Source: Arthrobacter sp. Leaf69
GTDB taxonomy: Bacteria > Actinomycetota > Actinomycetes > Actinomycetales > Micrococcaceae
DNA: 64,000 nucleotides
Reading direction: 5' to 3'
Assembly (NCBI RefSeq): GCF_001422645.1
Contig: NZ_LMLR01000001.1
Coordinates: 374,325 to 438,324 of the forward strand
The stretch's first letter is position 1; each line of letters opens with the position of its first letter. Under the pieces are notes generated by a model. The model searched no databases, was not told where the DNA came from, and saw nothing but the letters and a program-made list of their open reading frames with translations. The translations under genes and the position numbers were made by a program. This document shows positions 50,734-61,302 of this stretch, in pieces.

Positions 50734-51924
50734 GTGGCAAAGGCAAAGTTCGAGCGGACTAAGCCGCACGTTAACATCGGCACCATTGGTCACGTTGACC
50801 ACGGTAAGACGACGTTGACGGCCGCGATTTCCAAGGTGCTGTACGACAAGTACCCGACTCTCAACGAGCAGCGCGACTTCGCGTCGATTGACTCTGCTCC
50901 CGAAGAGCGTCAGCGCGGCATTACCATCAACATTTCCCACGTTGAGTACCAGACCGAGAAGCGCCACTACGCACACGTAGACGCTCCGGGTCACGCCGAC
51001 TACATCAAGAACATGATCACCGGCGCTGCTCAGATGGACGGTGCAATCCTCGTGGTTGCCGCCACTGACGGCCCGATGGCTCAGACCCGCGAGCACGTCC
51101 TGCTCGCCCGCCAGGTTGGTGTTCCCTACCTGCTGGTCGCGCTGAACAAGTCGGACATGGTTGACGACGAAGAGCTCCTCGACCTCGTCGAAATGGAAGT
51201 TCGCGAGCTGCTTTCGGCTCAGGGCTTCGATGGCGATGAAGCTCCGGTTGTCCGCGTCTCCGGCCTGAAGGCTCTCGAAGGCGACCCGGTGTGGGTCAAG
51301 TCCGTCGAGGATCTCATGGAAGCTGTCGACGAGTCCGTTCCGGACCCCGTACGTGACCGTGACAAGCCGTTCCTGATGCCGATCGAAGATGTCTTCACGA
51401 TCACCGGCCGTGGCACCGTTGTTACGGGCCGCGCCGAGCGTGGAACCCTCGCCATCAACTCCGAGGTCGAGATCGTCGGCATCCGCCCGGTCCAGAAGAC
51501 CACGGTTACCGGTATCGAGATGTTCCACAAGCAGCTCGACGAAGCATGGGCCGGCGAGAACTGTGGCCTCCTGCTCCGCGGTCTGAAGCGCGACGATGTC
51601 GAGCGTGGCCAGGTTGTCGTCAAGCCGGGTTCCATCACCCCGCACACCGACTTCGAGGCTAACGTCTACATCCTCTCCAAGGACGAAGGCGGACGTCACA
51701 ACCCGTTCTACTCCAACTACCGCCCGCAGTTCTACTTCCGCACCACGGACGTAACCGGCGTTATCACCCTGCCGGAAGGCACGGAAATGGTTATGCCCGG
51801 CGACAACACTGAGATGACCGTTGCGCTCATCCAGCCCATCGCCATGGAAGAGGGCCTCGGCTTCGCTATCCGCGAAGGCGGCCGCACCGTTGGTTCGGGA
51901 CGCGTTACCAAGATCCTCAAGTAA
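50734..51924 (+). CDS. tuf: Elongation factor Tu
   Basis: EF-Tu delivers aminoacyl-tRNA. G1 [15 protein letters not shown]3 DAPGHADY, G4 NKSD and domain II/III blocks ([35 protein letters not shown]) are complete; 396 aa. GTG start with AGGAGGAACCT before it. A perfect terminator follows. Confidence 0.99.
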   Translation: MAKAKFERTKPHVNIGTIGHVDHGKTTLTAAISKVLYDKYPTLNEQRDFASIDSAPEERQRGITINISHVEYQTEKRHYAHVDAPGHADYIKNMITGAAQMDGAILVVAATDGPMAQTREHVLLARQVGVPYLLVALNKSDMVDDEELLDLVEMEVRELLSAQGFDGDEAPVVRVSGLKALEGDPVWVKSVEDLMEAVDESVPDPVRDRDKPFLMPIEDVFTITGRGTVVTGRAERGTLAINSEVEIVGIRPVQKTTVTGIEMFHKQLDEAWAGENCGLLLRGLKRDDVERGQVVVKPGSITPHTDFEANVYILSKDEGGRHNPFYSNYRPQFYFRTTDVTGVITLPEGTEMVMPGDNTEMTVALIQPIAMEEGLGFAIREGGRTVGSGRVTKILK

Positions 51925-51990
51925 TACTTGCTGATCTGTGTTTAGATCTCTGATCGGTACAGCCGTCTGACGGCCTCCGTGAAGTAAGGA

Positions 51991-52026
51991 ACAGCCCCGC
52001 TGCATTTGCAGCGGGGCTGTTTTTTT
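51991..52026 (+). terminator. Intrinsic terminator after tuf
   Basis: ACAGCCCCGCTGC (51991-52003), loop ATTT, GCAGCGGGGCTGT (52008-52020), then six more T. Confidence 0.95.
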
Positions 52027-52093
52027 GTGCCCTCTTGCCGCTGAAGGACCAACGCCCCTTTCGGTACCCGGCGTCAGGACCCACGATGGTGTG

Positions 52094-53650
52094 ATGAACG
52101 TAGTGGTCAAGACTATTGGCGGCGAGCTGCGCGGCAGCACTGCGGCCGGCGTACATTCCTTTCTCGGAGTCCCGTACGCCGCACCGCCTTTCGGCGCGAA
52201 CCGGCTCCGGCCGCCACAGCCGGCCGAGCCGTGGTCCGGCGTCCGGAACGCCACGACGCTTGGGCCGGAGCCCCCGCAGGTGGCGCTTCCCGCCACCGGC
52301 GGTCCGGAGACCGGTGCCTCGGAGAACTGGACGGACGTCAGCTCCGCGTTCGCGGCGGTGGAACGCGCTGCCCCCTCGGCGGACTGCCTCAACCTCAACG
52401 TCTGGACGCCGGATCCCGGCGCCACGAAGCTCCCCGTGATGGTGTGGATCCAGGGCGGCATGTTCGAGCTCAGCTCGACGGCGGCCTACGACGGGAGCCG
52501 CTTCGCCCGGGACGGGGTGGTCTGTGTTGTCATCAACTGGCGTCCCGGCGCGGAGGGGTTCCTCTACCTCGACGACGGCATCGCCAACCTCGGCCTGCTC
52601 GATCAGGTCGCGGCGCTGCAGTGGGTGCAGACGAACATCGCCGCCTTCGGCGGGGACCCCGGCAACGTCACGGTCTTCGGCGAGTCCGCCGGGGCGATGA
52701 GCATTGGCATGCTGCTGGCGATGCCCCGCGCAGAGCGGCTGTTCAACAGGGCCATCCTGCAGAGCGGCGCGGCCCACCAGGTCACGCCGGCTGATGATGC
52801 GTTGCGCATCGCCGGATACCTGGCCGGCAAGCTGGGGGTGCCCGCCACCCGGGATGCGATCGCCGCCGTCGGAGTCCAACGGCTCCTCGCGGCGCAGGCC
52901 GCGCTGAAGGATGACTTGCTCGCCGACCCGGACCTGGAACGCTGGGGACAGGCCGTCGTCGCGAGCGTGATGCCGTGGCAGCCGATCGTCGACGGCGACA
53001 TCCTGCCGGGCCCGCCGATAGAGCGGATCGCGGCGGGAGCCGGGGGAGCGGTGGACGTCATCGTCGGCACCAATACCGATGACTGGCGGCTGTGGCTGGT
53101 GGCCAGCGGGGCGATGGCCCGCATTACCGTGGGAATCCTGACCGGTCCGGTCCGTGCCTACGGCTATCAGTCCCTGGCGGCTTACGGGCTGCCGGCCGAA
53201 CAGGCCCTGTCCGCCTACCGGATGAGATACCCCGAAGCGCCGCCCGGTGAACTGCTGGCCGCGGTCCAGACGGACTGGTGGATGCGGATCCCCGCCATAC
53301 GGCTTGCCGACGCCCACGCCACCGCCGCCAGTGCGGGCGCAGGCACGTTCATGTACGAGTTCGACTGGGCCTCGCCGGGCCTCGGCGCGGTCCACGCCGT
53401 CGAAGTTCCCTTTGTATTCGACACGGCCGCCACGGATGCTCCGCTCTTCGGACCGCTGCTGGGAAACGACCCGCCGCAAGAACTGGCGCGCAGCATGCAC
53501 GCCGCGTGGGTTTCCTTCGCCGGCACCGGGGACCCGGGCTGGCCAAGGTATGACCTTCGGCGGAGGGCAACCATGCGGTTTGGCGCGGTCTCCCAGGTGG
53601 TGGAGGATCCCCGGCCGTGGGAGCGGGCCCTGTGGGAGGGCGTCCGCTGA
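52094..53650 (+). CDS. Type-B carboxylesterase/lipase
   Basis: The 518-aa protein has the alpha/beta-hydrolase layout of PNB/type-B esterases. LGVPYAAPPFGANRLRPPQP is near the start, ADCLNLNVWTPD near residue 97, and the nucleophile S198 lies in FGESAGAMSIGML. WLVASGAMARITVG and HAVEVPFVFDT are in the second half; the latter contains the likely catalytic histidine. The oxyanion loop reads WIQGGMF instead of the usual HGG(G/A)x, an odd change. No signal peptide. ATG 52094 or GTG 52091 may start it; the longer upstream frame begins inside the tuf terminator. Confidence 0.9.
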   Translation: MNVVVKTIGGELRGSTAAGVHSFLGVPYAAPPFGANRLRPPQPAEPWSGVRNATTLGPEPPQVALPATGGPETGASENWTDVSSAFAAVERAAPSADCLNLNVWTPDPGATKLPVMVWIQGGMFELSSTAAYDGSRFARDGVVCVVINWRPGAEGFLYLDDGIANLGLLDQVAALQWVQTNIAAFGGDPGNVTVFGESAGAMSIGMLLAMPRAERLFNRAILQSGAAHQVTPADDALRIAGYLAGKLGVPATRDAIAAVGVQRLLAAQAALKDDLLADPDLERWGQAVVASVMPWQPIVDGDILPGPPIERIAAGAGGAVDVIVGTNTDDWRLWLVASGAMARITVGILTGPVRAYGYQSLAAYGLPAEQALSAYRMRYPEAPPGELLAAVQTDWWMRIPAIRLADAHATAASAGAGTFMYEFDWASPGLGAVHAVEVPFVFDTAATDAPLFGPLLGNDPPQELARSMHAAWVSFAGTGDPGWPRYDLRRRATMRFGAVSQVVEDPRPWERALWEGVR

Positions 53651-53757
53651 CCCCCGCCGAGGCGAAGGTCCGCCGTGCGCCGGCACGAGGGCCGGCGGAC
53701 CGTGGTTGACCGGGGCCAAGCGCTGATATCGTTGCTTCCAATCGAAGGGAGCTCACA

Positions 53758-53883
53758 ATGGGCTGGTTGATTTTCCTGTTGGTGGCTGTTGCCGTCGTCG
53801 CCGGCGTTTTCTGGGCCAAGAACCACTTCCGCCACGAGATTGAGCGGGCCAAGCGCATCAACCGGGCCAACAAGGACAAGTAG
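53758..53883 (+). CDS. 41-aa single-span membrane microprotein
   Basis: The frame reads MGWLIFLLVAVAVVAGVFW then AKNHFRHEIERAKRINRANKDK: one N-terminal hydrophobic helix and a long basic/charged cytoplasmic tail. GAAGGGAG precedes the ATG. It lies between the esterase and the convergent beta-glucosidase. The function is unknown. Confidence 0.7.
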   Translation: MGWLIFLLVAVAVVAGVFWAKNHFRHEIERAKRINRANKDK

Positions 53884-53893
53884 GCCCGCGGGC

Positions 53894-55321
53894 TCAGGCT
53901 CTGCGGGCCCGGCTGAGCGCCTGGTACCAGTAGTAGGAATCCTTGGGCGTCCGTTCCTGGGTGTCGAAGTCCACATGGACCAGACCGAATCGCTGTGAAT
54001 ACCCGGCCGCCCACTCGAAGTTGTCCATCAGGGTCCAGACGTAGTAGCCCAGCAGTTCAACGTCCTCAGCGATCCCGCCGGGTGCCGTGGCATCCAGGGC
54101 ATGGCCCAGATGGGACGCGATGTAGTTGATCCGGTCAGCATCGGCGATGGGACCGGACACATGGTCGGGTTCGGGGAAGCTGGCCCCGCTTTCTGTGATG
54201 TACAGCGGTGGGAGCGCCCCGCCGTACCTGTCCTTCAGTTCCCGGAGCAGCGGGCCCAGATGGTCCGGAGCCACGGGCCAGCCGAAGCCCGTGGTGGCGT
54301 ATTCCGGGAACGCGGCCATATGGAACGGCATCTTGAGCATCGCCTCGGTGCTGCCCACGGGGCTTTCGCCCGGACCGCGTCCGGTGGCGACTTTAACGGG
54401 GTAGTAGTAGTTCAGTCCGTAGAAGTCCAGGGGCTGGTGGATGGTCCGCAGGTCGGCGTCGGAGACCTTCCCCAGCGAACGGAACCACGGCTTGGCGACG
54501 AGCGGAACCTTGGGGTACCGGCCCAGGAGAAGCGGGTCCGCGTACACGCGATTCAGCGTCAGGTCGAAAATGCCGGCCAGGAACTTGTCCGAAATGGAGC
54601 GGGTTGCGGGCCGTACCGGGGAATGCAGGTTGGTGACGCCGACGGCGCCCGTGACCGCCTCCGCACGCAACGCCTGCACGGCGAGGCCGTGGGCGAGCAG
54701 CTGGTGATGAACGGCTGGCAGGGCGTCGAAGAGCAGGTCATGGCCCGGGGCGTGGACCCCGAGGGCGTAGCCGTTGAGGGTGACTGACACCGGTTCGTTG
54801 AGCGTGACCCACTGGGCCACTCGGTCGCCGAAGCGCCGGCCGGCTGCCGCACTGTACTCGGCGAAGCGTTCCGCCGTGGAACGGTTCAGCCAGCCGCCGC
54901 GGTGTTCCAGCGGCAGGGGAGTGTCCCAGTGGTACAGGGTGGCCATCGGGGAGATGCCGGCCTCAAGCAGCTGGTCGATGAGCCGGTCGTAGAAATCGAG
55001 TCCCTCGCTGTTGAACGGCCCGGTGCCATCAGGCTGGACCCGCGGCCAGGAGATGGAGAAGCGGTACGAGTCGACGCCGAGGGTGCGCATCAGTTCGACG
55101 TCCTCGGTGGCGCGGTTGTAGTGGTCGCACGCGACCGCGGGGGAGTGGCCATCCTGGATGCTTCCGGGTTTCTCGACGAAGGCGTCCCAGCCGGAAGGCC
55201 CGCGGCCGCCGGCCGCGAGGGACCCCTCGATCTGGAATGCGGCCGAGGCCACGCCCAGCTGGAAATCCGGGCTCAGGCGCGCGGCCAGGGCCTGGACCGC
55301 TACGGAATCCTGCACAGACAT
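53894..55321 (-). CDS. bglA: GH1 family beta-glucosidase
   Basis: Glycoside hydrolase family 1 enzymes release glucose or related sugars from beta-glycosides with retention. The acid/base E176 lies in WVTLNEPV and the nucleophile E377 in LYITESGA; FQIEGSLAAGGRGPSGWD starts the barrel, YHWDTPLPLE is strand 3. Length 475 aa, no signal peptide, so it acts on imported sugars. No transporter neighbour is present. ATG 55321 is chosen because the frame upstream lacks conserved sequence. Confidence 0.94.
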   Translation of the reverse strand: MSVQDSVAVQALAARLSPDFQLGVASAAFQIEGSLAAGGRGPSGWDAFVEKPGSIQDGHSPAVACDHYNRATEDVELMRTLGVDSYRFSISWPRVQPDGTGPFNSEGLDFYDRLIDQLLEAGISPMATLYHWDTPLPLEHRGGWLNRSTAERFAEYSAAAGRRFGDRVAQWVTLNEPVSVTLNGYALGVHAPGHDLLFDALPAVHHQLLAHGLAVQALRAEAVTGAVGVTNLHSPVRPATRSISDKFLAGIFDLTLNRVYADPLLLGRYPKVPLVAKPWFRSLGKVSDADLRTIHQPLDFYGLNYYYPVKVATGRGPGESPVGSTEAMLKMPFHMAAFPEYATTGFGWPVAPDHLGPLLRELKDRYGGALPPLYITESGASFPEPDHVSGPIADADRINYIASHLGHALDATAPGGIAEDVELLGYYVWTLMDNFEWAAGYSQRFGLVHVDFDTQERTPKDSYYWYQALSRARRA

Positions 55322-55440
55322 GACCCCATCATGCCCACGCCGTCCGCTGAAGGCAATGACCGGAACGCCGGTCCTGCAGTCGCCCGGGCCCCGACGAGTG
55401 CTCCCCGCGGGCGTCGTGGCCACCCGAGCGCGGCCGCTGA

Positions 55441-55470
55441 TTGGCTTATGCCCGTTAATTCCGGCATACT
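55441..55470 (+). promoter_or_regulatory. Promoter of the S10 operon
   Basis: TTGGCT (55441-55446), 18 bases, CATACT (55465-55470). The 300-base leader up to rpsJ (55477-55773) carries no gene; the leftward bglA promoter shares this gap. Confidence 0.55.
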
Positions 55471-55773
55471 AGATGAGTTGTTCAAGCGCTCTTTCGCGTC
55501 CCGATCCGGATAATGCCGGGTGTCAGGGTCCAGGTAGGAGCCCAAACATAACCCACTCCCCATGGAACTGCGGACGAGTACGCGTGCACAGCGCGACACG
55601 CCCGACCGCGGGGGTCGGTTACGCCGGCAGGTTGAGGAACCCGGATTCATCCGGATTCAGCTTGTGCGGCGGGTGGTAGTTACGACTTCAATTGCTTCGG
55701 CAGCCACACAACGCGTAAGTAAACAGGGCAGCCCCAAACAGGGGAAGCACAGACTGAAAGAGAGTCAGGCGAC

Positions 55774-56082
55774 ATGGCGGGACAAAAAATCCGCATCCGG
55801 CTGAAGTCATATGACCACGAGGTCATTGACGTTTCAGCACGGAAGATCGTTGAGACGGTCACGCGCGCAGGCGCCACGGTAGTAGGCCCTGTGCCGCTGC
55901 CGACGGAGAAGAACATCTACTGCGTCATCCGCTCTCCGCACAAGTACAAGGACAGCCGTGAGCACTTCGAAATGCGTACTCACAAGCGTCTGATCGACAT
56001 CATCGACCCCACGCCCAAGGCTGTTGATTCGCTGATGCGTCTCGACCTGCCGGCCGACGTGAACATCGAAATCAAGCTGTAG
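55774..56082 (+). CDS. rpsJ: 30S ribosomal protein S10
   Basis: S10 (NusE) binds 16S rRNA and Nus[25 protein letters not shown] and [16 protein letters not shown] identify it; 102 aa. First gene of the S10 operon. Confidence 0.99.
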   Translation: MAGQKIRIRLKSYDHEVIDVSARKIVETVTRAGATVVGPVPLPTEKNIYCVIRSPHKYKDSREHFEMRTHKRLIDIIDPTPKAVDSLMRLDLPADVNIEIKL

Positions 56083-56099
56083 GGAGGTGCTGAGAGACT

Positions 56100-56750
56100 A
56101 TGACCGCAACCCGTAACGTAAAGGGCCTGCTGGGCACGAAGCTCGGCATGACCCAGGTCTGGGACGAGAACAACAAGCTCATCCCCGTCACTGTGGTCCA
56201 GGCTGACTCGAACGTCATCACGCAGCTGCGCAATGCAGACACTGATGGCTATGTCGCCGTTCAGATCGGCTACGGCCAGATCGATCCCCGCAAGGTCACC
56301 AAGCCGCTGGCTGGTCACTTTGAAAAGGCAGGCGTCACGCCTCGCCGCCACGTCGTAGAACTGCGCACTGCAGATGCTGACTCTTACGAGCTGGGCCAGG
56401 AGCTCTCTGTAGAGCTCTTCGAAGCCGGCCAGAAGATCGACGTCGTTGGCACCACCAAGGGTAAGGGCTTCGCCGGTGTTATGAAGCGTCACGGCTTCCA
56501 CGGCGTTGGAGCTTCCCACGGTGCCCACAAGAACCACCGTAAGCCCGGTTCAATCGGTGGCGCATCCACCCCGAGCCGCGTCTTCAAGGGCATGAAAATG
56601 GCCGGCCGCATGGGCGCCGTTCGTCACACCACGCTGAACCTCACGGTCCACGCGGTTGACGTCGAGAAGTCGCTGCTCCTGATCAAGGGCGCCGTCCCCG
56701 GCGCCCGCGGCCAGGTCGTACTCGTACGCACCGCCGTGAAGGGAGCCTAG
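56100..56750 (+). CDS. rplC: 50S ribosomal protein L3
   Basis: L3 contacts the peptidyl transferase centre. [22 protein letters not shown] begins it, and [17 protein letters not shown] with [26 protein letters not shown] is the tip loop; 216 aa. GGAGG precedes the ATG. Confidence 0.99.
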   Translation: MTATRNVKGLLGTKLGMTQVWDENNKLIPVTVVQADSNVITQLRNADTDGYVAVQIGYGQIDPRKVTKPLAGHFEKAGVTPRRHVVELRTADADSYELGQELSVELFEAGQKIDVVGTTKGKGFAGVMKRHGFHGVGASHGAHKNHRKPGSIGGASTPSRVFKGMKMAGRMGAVRHTTLNLTVHAVDVEKSLLLIKGAVPGARGQVVLVRTAVKGA

Positions 56751-56754
56751 TTCA

Positions 56755-57378
56755 ATGACTAGCACTGTCAAGGTTGACCTGCCTGCAGAGATCTTCGACG
56801 TACAGACCAACGTGCCGCTGCTGCACCAGGTCGTCGTTGCACAGCTCGCTGCTGCTCGCCAGGGTACCCACAAGACCAAGACCCGCGCCGAAGTTTCCGG
56901 TGCAGGTCGCAAGCCGTTCAAGCAGAAGGGCACCGGCCGCGCCCGTCAGGGTTCAATCCGTGCTCCTCACATGACCGGTGGTGGCGTTGTCCACGGCCCC
57001 ACGCCGCGTGACTACAGCCAGCGCACCCCCAAGAAGATGATTGCTGCTGCACTGCGCGGCGCTCTCTCTGACCGCGCCCGCAACGGCCGCATCCACGTTG
57101 TCGCTGAACTGGTAGCCGGCACCAAGCCGTCCTCCAGCGCTGCGCTGGCAACTCTGCGAGGTGTCTCCGAGCGCAAGAACCTGCTCGTCGTCATCGAGCG
57201 CGCCAACGATGTTGCTGCACTCTCCGTGCGCAACCTCACGGATGTTCACGTTCTGTACGCAGACCAGCTGAACACCTACGACGTTCTCGTTTCCGATGAC
57301 GTTGTCTTCACCAAGGCTGCCTACGAAGCATTCGTTGCTGACCGGGCAGTGGCAAAGAACCAGGAGGATGCCAAGTGA
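56755..57378 (+). CDS. rplD: 50S ribosomal protein L4
   Basis: L4 lines the exit tunnel; its loop [30 protein letters not shown] (named to place it) is intact. 207 aa. The stop overlaps the rplW GTG (AAGTGAGTG), and this junction is identical over 20 bases to the rpmC/rpsQ junction. Confidence 0.98.
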   Translation: MTSTVKVDLPAEIFDVQTNVPLLHQVVVAQLAAARQGTHKTKTRAEVSGAGRKPFKQKGTGRARQGSIRAPHMTGGGVVHGPTPRDYSQRTPKKMIAAALRGALSDRARNGRIHVVAELVAGTKPSSSAALATLRGVSERKNLLVVIERANDVAALSVRNLTDVHVLYADQLNTYDVLVSDDVVFTKAAYEAFVADRAVAKNQEDAK

Positions 57379-57680
57379 GTGCAGCCACCCTCAAGGATCC
57401 GCGCGACGTCGTGCTTGCACCCGTCGTCTCGGAAAAGAGCTACGGCCTGATCGACGAGGGCAAGTACACCTTCCTGGTGGACCCCCGCTCGAACAAGACC
57501 GAGATCAAGCTGGCCGTGGAGAAAATCTTCTCCGTCAAGGTCGACTCGATCAACACCATCAACCGTGCCGGTAAGCGCAAGCGCACCAAATTCGGATGGG
57601 GTACCCGCAAGAACACCAAGCGTGCAATTGTGAGCCTCAAAGAAGGCACTATCGACATCTTCGGCGGTCCGCTCTCGTAG
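57375..57680 (+). CDS. rplW: 50S ribosomal protein L23
   Basis: L23 is the docking point for trigger factor and SRP at the tunnel exit. [25 protein letters not shown] and [22 protein letters not shown] mark the family; 101 aa; GTG start within the rplD end. Confidence 0.98.
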   Translation: MSAATLKDPRDVVLAPVVSEKSYGLIDEGKYTFLVDPRSNKTEIKLAVEKIFSVKVDSINTINRAGKRKRTKFGWGTRKNTKRAIVSLKEGTIDIFGGPLS

Positions 57681-57709
57681 CGGAGACCACTTTAACGAGG
57701 AAATAAATT

Positions 57710-58549
57710 ATGGGAATCCGTAAATATAAGCCGACTACCCCGGGCCGACGCGGCTCGAGCGTAGCGGACTTCACTGAAATCACGCGGTCGACGCCGGAAA
57801 AGTCGTTGGTACGTCCCCTCCCGAAAAAGGGTGGCCGTAACAACACCGGTAAGATCACGACCCGTCACAAGGGTGGTGGCCACAAGCGCCAGTACCGTCT
57901 GATCGACTTCCGTCGTCACGACAAGGACGGCGTCAACGCCCGCGTTGCCGAAATCGAGTACGATCCGAACCGCACGGCTCGCATCGCCCTCCTGCACTAC
58001 GTTGATGGCACCAAGCGTTACATCATCGCCCCGAACAAGCTGGCCCAGGGTGACACCGTAGAGGCAGGTGCCGACGCTGACATCAAGCCCGGCAACAACC
58101 TTCCGCTGCGCAACATCCCGGTCGGTACCGTAATCCACGCAGTTGAACTGCGTCCGGGTGGCGGCGCCAAGATGGGCCGCTCCGCCGGCGCGTCGATCCA
58201 GCTCGTTGCCAAGGAAGGCCGTTTCGCCCAGCTGCGTCTGCCCTCCGGTGAAATCCGCAACGTTGACGTGCGCTGCCGCGCAACCGTCGGCGAGGTCGGC
58301 AACGCCGAGCAGTCGAACATCAACTGGGGCAAGGCCGGCCGTATGCGGTGGAAGGGCGTTCGCCCGACCGTCCGTGGTGTCGCCATGAACCCGGTCGACC
58401 ACCCCCACGGTGGTGGCGAGGGTAAGACGTCCGGTGGACGTCACCCCGTCAACCCGAACGGTAAGCGCGAAGGCCGCACCCGCCGTCCCAACAAAGAGAG
58501 CGACAAGCTTATTGTTCGTCGCCGTCGTACTGGCAAGAACAAGCGATAG
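57710..58549 (+). CDS. rplB: 50S ribosomal protein L2
   Basis: L2 joins the subunits near the peptidyl transferase centre. [17 protein letters not shown] starts it; the essential histidine region [16 protein letters not shown] is present near residue 225. 279 aa. Confidence 0.99.
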   Translation: MGIRKYKPTTPGRRGSSVADFTEITRSTPEKSLVRPLPKKGGRNNTGKITTRHKGGGHKRQYRLIDFRRHDKDGVNARVAEIEYDPNRTARIALLHYVDGTKRYIIAPNKLAQGDTVEAGADADIKPGNNLPLRNIPVGTVIHAVELRPGGGAKMGRSAGASIQLVAKEGRFAQLRLPSGEIRNVDVRCRATVGEVGNAEQSNINWGKAGRMRWKGVRPTVRGVAMNPVDHPHGGGEGKTSGGRHPVNPNGKREGRTRRPNKESDKLIVRRRRTGKNKR

Positions 58550-58561
58550 GAGCCTGGACAC

Positions 58562-58843
58562 ATGCCACGCAGCCTGAAAAAAGGTCCTTTCGTTGACCAG
58601 CACCTCTTTGTGAAGGTAGCCAGGGAAAACGAAAAGGGCACCAAGAACGTCATCAAGACCTGGTCCCGCCGTTCGATGATCGTCCCCGACATGCTCGGCC
58701 ACACGATTGCCGTACACGACGGACGCAAGCACATCCCCGTGTTTGTCACTGAGTCGATGGTCGGGCACAAGCTCGGCGAATTCGCTCCCACGCGGACATT
58801 CCGCGGCCATGTCAAGGACGACCGTAAGGGCAAGCGCCGCTAG
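58562..58843 (+). CDS. rpsS: 30S ribosomal protein S19
   Basis: S19 pairs with S13 at the head. [43 protein letters not shown]; 93 aa, normal length. Confidence 0.99.
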   Translation: MPRSLKKGPFVDQHLFVKVARENEKGTKNVIKTWSRRSMIVPDMLGHTIAVHDGRKHIPVFVTESMVGHKLGEFAPTRTFRGHVKDDRKGKRR

Positions 58844-58881
58844 GCGCCTGCACTTACGTCAAAGACGAGAGAAGGAAAGCA

Positions 58882-59247
58882 ATGGAAGCCAAGGCAATTG
58901 CGCGTCACATCCGCGTAACGCCTATGAAGGCCCGGCGCGTCGTCAACCTTGTTCGTGGTAAGCAAGCGAATGAGGCTCTGGCAATTCTGAAGTTTGCCCC
59001 GCAGGCAGCTTCGGAGCCGGTTTTCAAGGTAGTTCAGTCGGCAATCTCCAACGCCCGGGTCCTCGCGGACCGCGACGGCGTGGCGTTTGACGAAGGTGAC
59101 CTCATCATCAGCGAAGCGTTTGTTGATGAAGGCCCGACCATGAAGCGGTTCCAGCCGCGAGCCCAGGGTCGTGCATTTCAGATCAAGAAGCGCACGAGCC
59201 ACATCACCGTGGTAGTCGCTACCCCGGAGAAAGAGGAGGCTCGCTAA
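58882..59247 (+). CDS. rplV: 50S ribosomal protein L22
   Basis: L22's loop narrows the exit tunnel and affects macrolides. [26 protein letters not shown] and [24 protein letters not shown] are diagnostic; 121 aa. rpsC follows without a gap. Confidence 0.99.
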   Translation: MEAKAIARHIRVTPMKARRVVNLVRGKQANEALAILKFAPQAASEPVFKVVQSAISNARVLADRDGVAFDEGDLIISEAFVDEGPTMKRFQPRAQGRAFQIKKRTSHITVVVATPEKEEAR

Positions 59248-60093
59248 GTGGGACAGAAAGTTAACCCGCACGGGTTCCGACTCGGCATCACCACCGATCA
59301 CGTATCGCACTGGTTTGCTGACAGCACCAAGGCCGGCCAGCGGTACAAGGACTTCGTTCGCGAAGACATCCGCATCCGCCAGCTCATGTCCACGGGCATG
59401 GAGCGCGCCGGTATCGCCAAGGTTGAAATCGAGCGCACCCGCGATCGTGTCCGTGTGGATATCCACACGGCACGTCCGGGTATCGTCATCGGCCGCCGCG
59501 GCGCCGAAGCAGACCGCATCCGCGGCGAGCTCGAAAAGCTCACCGGCAAGCAGGTTCAGCTGAACATCCTCGAGGTCAAGAACCCCGAGATGGAAGCACA
59601 GCTTGTTGCCCAGGGCGTTGCTGAGCAGCTGACTTCCCGCGTGGCTTTCCGCCGTGCGATGAAGAAGGCCATGCAGTCCGCACAGCGTGCAGGTGCCAAG
59701 GGCATCCGTATCGCTTGCTCGGGTCGACTGGGCGGCGCAGAAATGTCCCGCTCGGAGTTCTACCGCGAAGGCCGTGTGCCCCTGCACACCCTCCGCGCGA
59801 ACATCGACTACGGCTTCTACGAAGCCAAGACCACCTTCGGCCGCATCGGCGTGAAGGTCTGGATCTACAAGGGTGACGTCACCGCCAAGGAACTGGCTCA
59901 GCAGGCAGCTGCTGCTCCGTCCCGCGGCCGTGGTGCCAGCGACCGCCCGGGCCGCCCGGGTGGCGCTGACCGTGGTGACCGCCGTCGTCGTAACGACCGC
60001 CCGGCAGCCGACGCAGCACCTGCTGCTGAAGCGCCGGCAGCTGAGGCAGCTGCTGCCGCTCCGGCACAGGCTGTAGAAGGAGGACAGGCTTAA
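59248..60093 (+). CDS. rpsC: 30S ribosomal protein S3
   Basis: S3 lines the mRNA entry and helps unwind m[16 protein letters not shown], the KH domain ([25 protein letters not shown]) and [10 protein letters not shown] are present. The last ~60 residues are an Arg/Gly- then Ala/Pro/Glu-rich tail, lengthening it to 281 aa. GTG start. Confidence 0.99.
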   Translation: MGQKVNPHGFRLGITTDHVSHWFADSTKAGQRYKDFVREDIRIRQLMSTGMERAGIAKVEIERTRDRVRVDIHTARPGIVIGRRGAEADRIRGELEKLTGKQVQLNILEVKNPEMEAQLVAQGVAEQLTSRVAFRRAMKKAMQSAQRAGAKGIRIACSGRLGGAEMSRSEFYREGRVPLHTLRANIDYGFYEAKTTFGRIGVKVWIYKGDVTAKELAQQAAAAPSRGRGASDRPGRPGGADRGDRRRRNDRPAADAAPAAEAPAAEAAAAAPAQAVEGGQA

Positions 60094-60510
60094 ATGCTTA
60101 TCCCACGTCGAGTCAAGCACCGTAAGCAGCACCACCCGGGTCGTTCCGGCGCTGCTACGGGCGGCACCAAGGTCTCCTTCGGTGAATGGGGTATCCAGGC
60201 TCTGAGCCCGGCATACGTCACGAACCGTCAGATCGAATCTGCCCGTATCGCGATGACCCGCCACATCAAGCGTGGCGGCAAGGTCTGGATCAACATTTAC
60301 CCGGACCGTCCGCTGACCAAGAAGCCTGCCGAAACCCGTATGGGTTCCGGTAAGGGTTCTCCGGAATGGTGGGTCTCAAACGTCAAGCCGGGCCGGGTTC
60401 TCTTCGAACTCTCCGGTGTCAGTGAAGAGGTAGCTCGCGAGGCCCTGCGCCTGGCAATCCACAAGCTGCCGTTGAAGGCACGCATTGTGCGTCGCGAAGG
60501 TGGTGAGTAG
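60094..60510 (+). CDS. rplP: 50S ribosomal protein L16
   Basis: L16 helps place tRNA in the A site. [43 protein letters not shown] and [17 protein letters not shown] are diagnostic; 138 aa, starts directly at the rpsC stop. Confidence 0.99.
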   Translation: MLIPRRVKHRKQHHPGRSGAATGGTKVSFGEWGIQALSPAYVTNRQIESARIAMTRHIKRGGKVWINIYPDRPLTKKPAETRMGSGKGSPEWWVSNVKPGRVLFELSGVSEEVAREALRLAIHKLPLKARIVRREGGE

Positions 60511-60512
60511 AA

Positions 60513-60842
60513 ATGGCAGTAGGATCCAAGGAACTTGCATCCGCACAGCTGGACGGTTTCGACAACGAGCGTCTCGTTGAAGAACTCCGCAAGGCCAAGG
60601 AAGAGCTGTTCAACCTGCGTTTCCAGTCCGCCACCGGTCAGCTGGAGAACCACGGTCGTCTGCGCGCGGTAAAGAAGGACATCGCCCGCATCTACACCGT
60701 TCTCCGTGAGCGCGAACTGGGCATTCGTGCCGAGGTTGCCGCACCGGTTGTGGAAGCCAAGGAAGAGAAGAAGTCCAAGAAGGCTGCAACCAAGAAGGCC
60801 GAAAAGGCTGAAACGGTTGACACCGAGGAGGATGCCAAGTGA
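60513..60842 (+). CDS. rpmC: 50S ribosomal protein L29 with a Lys-rich tail
   Basis: The core ([34 protein letters not shown], residues ~11-44, and [22 protein letters not shown] helix) is normal L29 at the tunnel exit. A tail [20 protein letters not shown] extends it to 109 aa, against ~65-80 in most bacteria. Its last bases overlap rpsQ (GTGA). Confidence 0.97.
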   Translation: MAVGSKELASAQLDGFDNERLVEELRKAKEELFNLRFQSATGQLENHGRLRAVKKDIARIYTVLRERELGIRAEVAAPVVEAKEEKKSKKAATKKAEKAETVDTEEDAK

Positions 60843-61147
60843 GTGAAAAGGACGAGAACGTGACGGAAACTGTTTCCGACGCAGCCAAGGCTGACGAGCG
60901 CGGTTACCGTAAGACGAAGCGCGGCTACGTCGTCTCGGACAAGATGGAAAAGACCATCGTTGTCCAGGTCGAAGACCGCGTGAAGCACGCCCTCTACGGC
61001 AAGGTCATCCGCCGCAACACGAAGATCAAGGCTCACGACGAAGAGAACAGCGCCGGCATCGGCGACCTCGTTCTCCTCGCCGAGACCCGCCCGCTCTCCG
61101 CTACCAAGCGGTGGCGTCTGGTGGAGATCCTCGAGAAGGCCAAGTAA
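60839..61147 (+). CDS. rpsQ: 30S ribosomal protein S17
   Basis: S17 binds helix 11 of 16S r[25 protein letters not shown] and [24 protein letters not shown] are diagnostic. An acidic ~20-residue N-terminal extension precedes the core; 102 aa from GTG 60839. Last gene before a terminator. Confidence 0.98.
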   Translation: MSEKDENVTETVSDAAKADERGYRKTKRGYVVSDKMEKTIVVQVEDRVKHALYGKVIRRNTKIKAHDEENSAGIGDLVLLAETRPLSATKRWRLVEILEKAK

Positions 61148-61180
61148 CACCTGCAGCCTCCCCGCGAGGGGATCTGCGCC

Positions 61181-61214
61181 GAAACCCCCGTTCCCTTCTG
61201 GGAACGGGGGTTTC
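61181..61214 (+). terminator. Intrinsic terminator ending the S10 operon
   Basis: GAAACCCCCGTTCCC (61181-61195), loop TTCT, GGGAACGGGGGTTTC (61200-61214): a perfect 15-bp stem. Confidence 0.9.
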
Positions 61215-61302
61215 TCCGTTGCCGGGGTAGGGGGCGCTGCCGTAACGGCTTCACCTGTGCGGCGGCAGGGCAGCTGTGATATGGGGATATGCCCAAAACG
61301 TG

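Noticed and set aside
52025..52093. Upstream extension of the esterase frame
   Set aside because: It would begin inside the T-run of the tuf terminator and adds no conserved residues.
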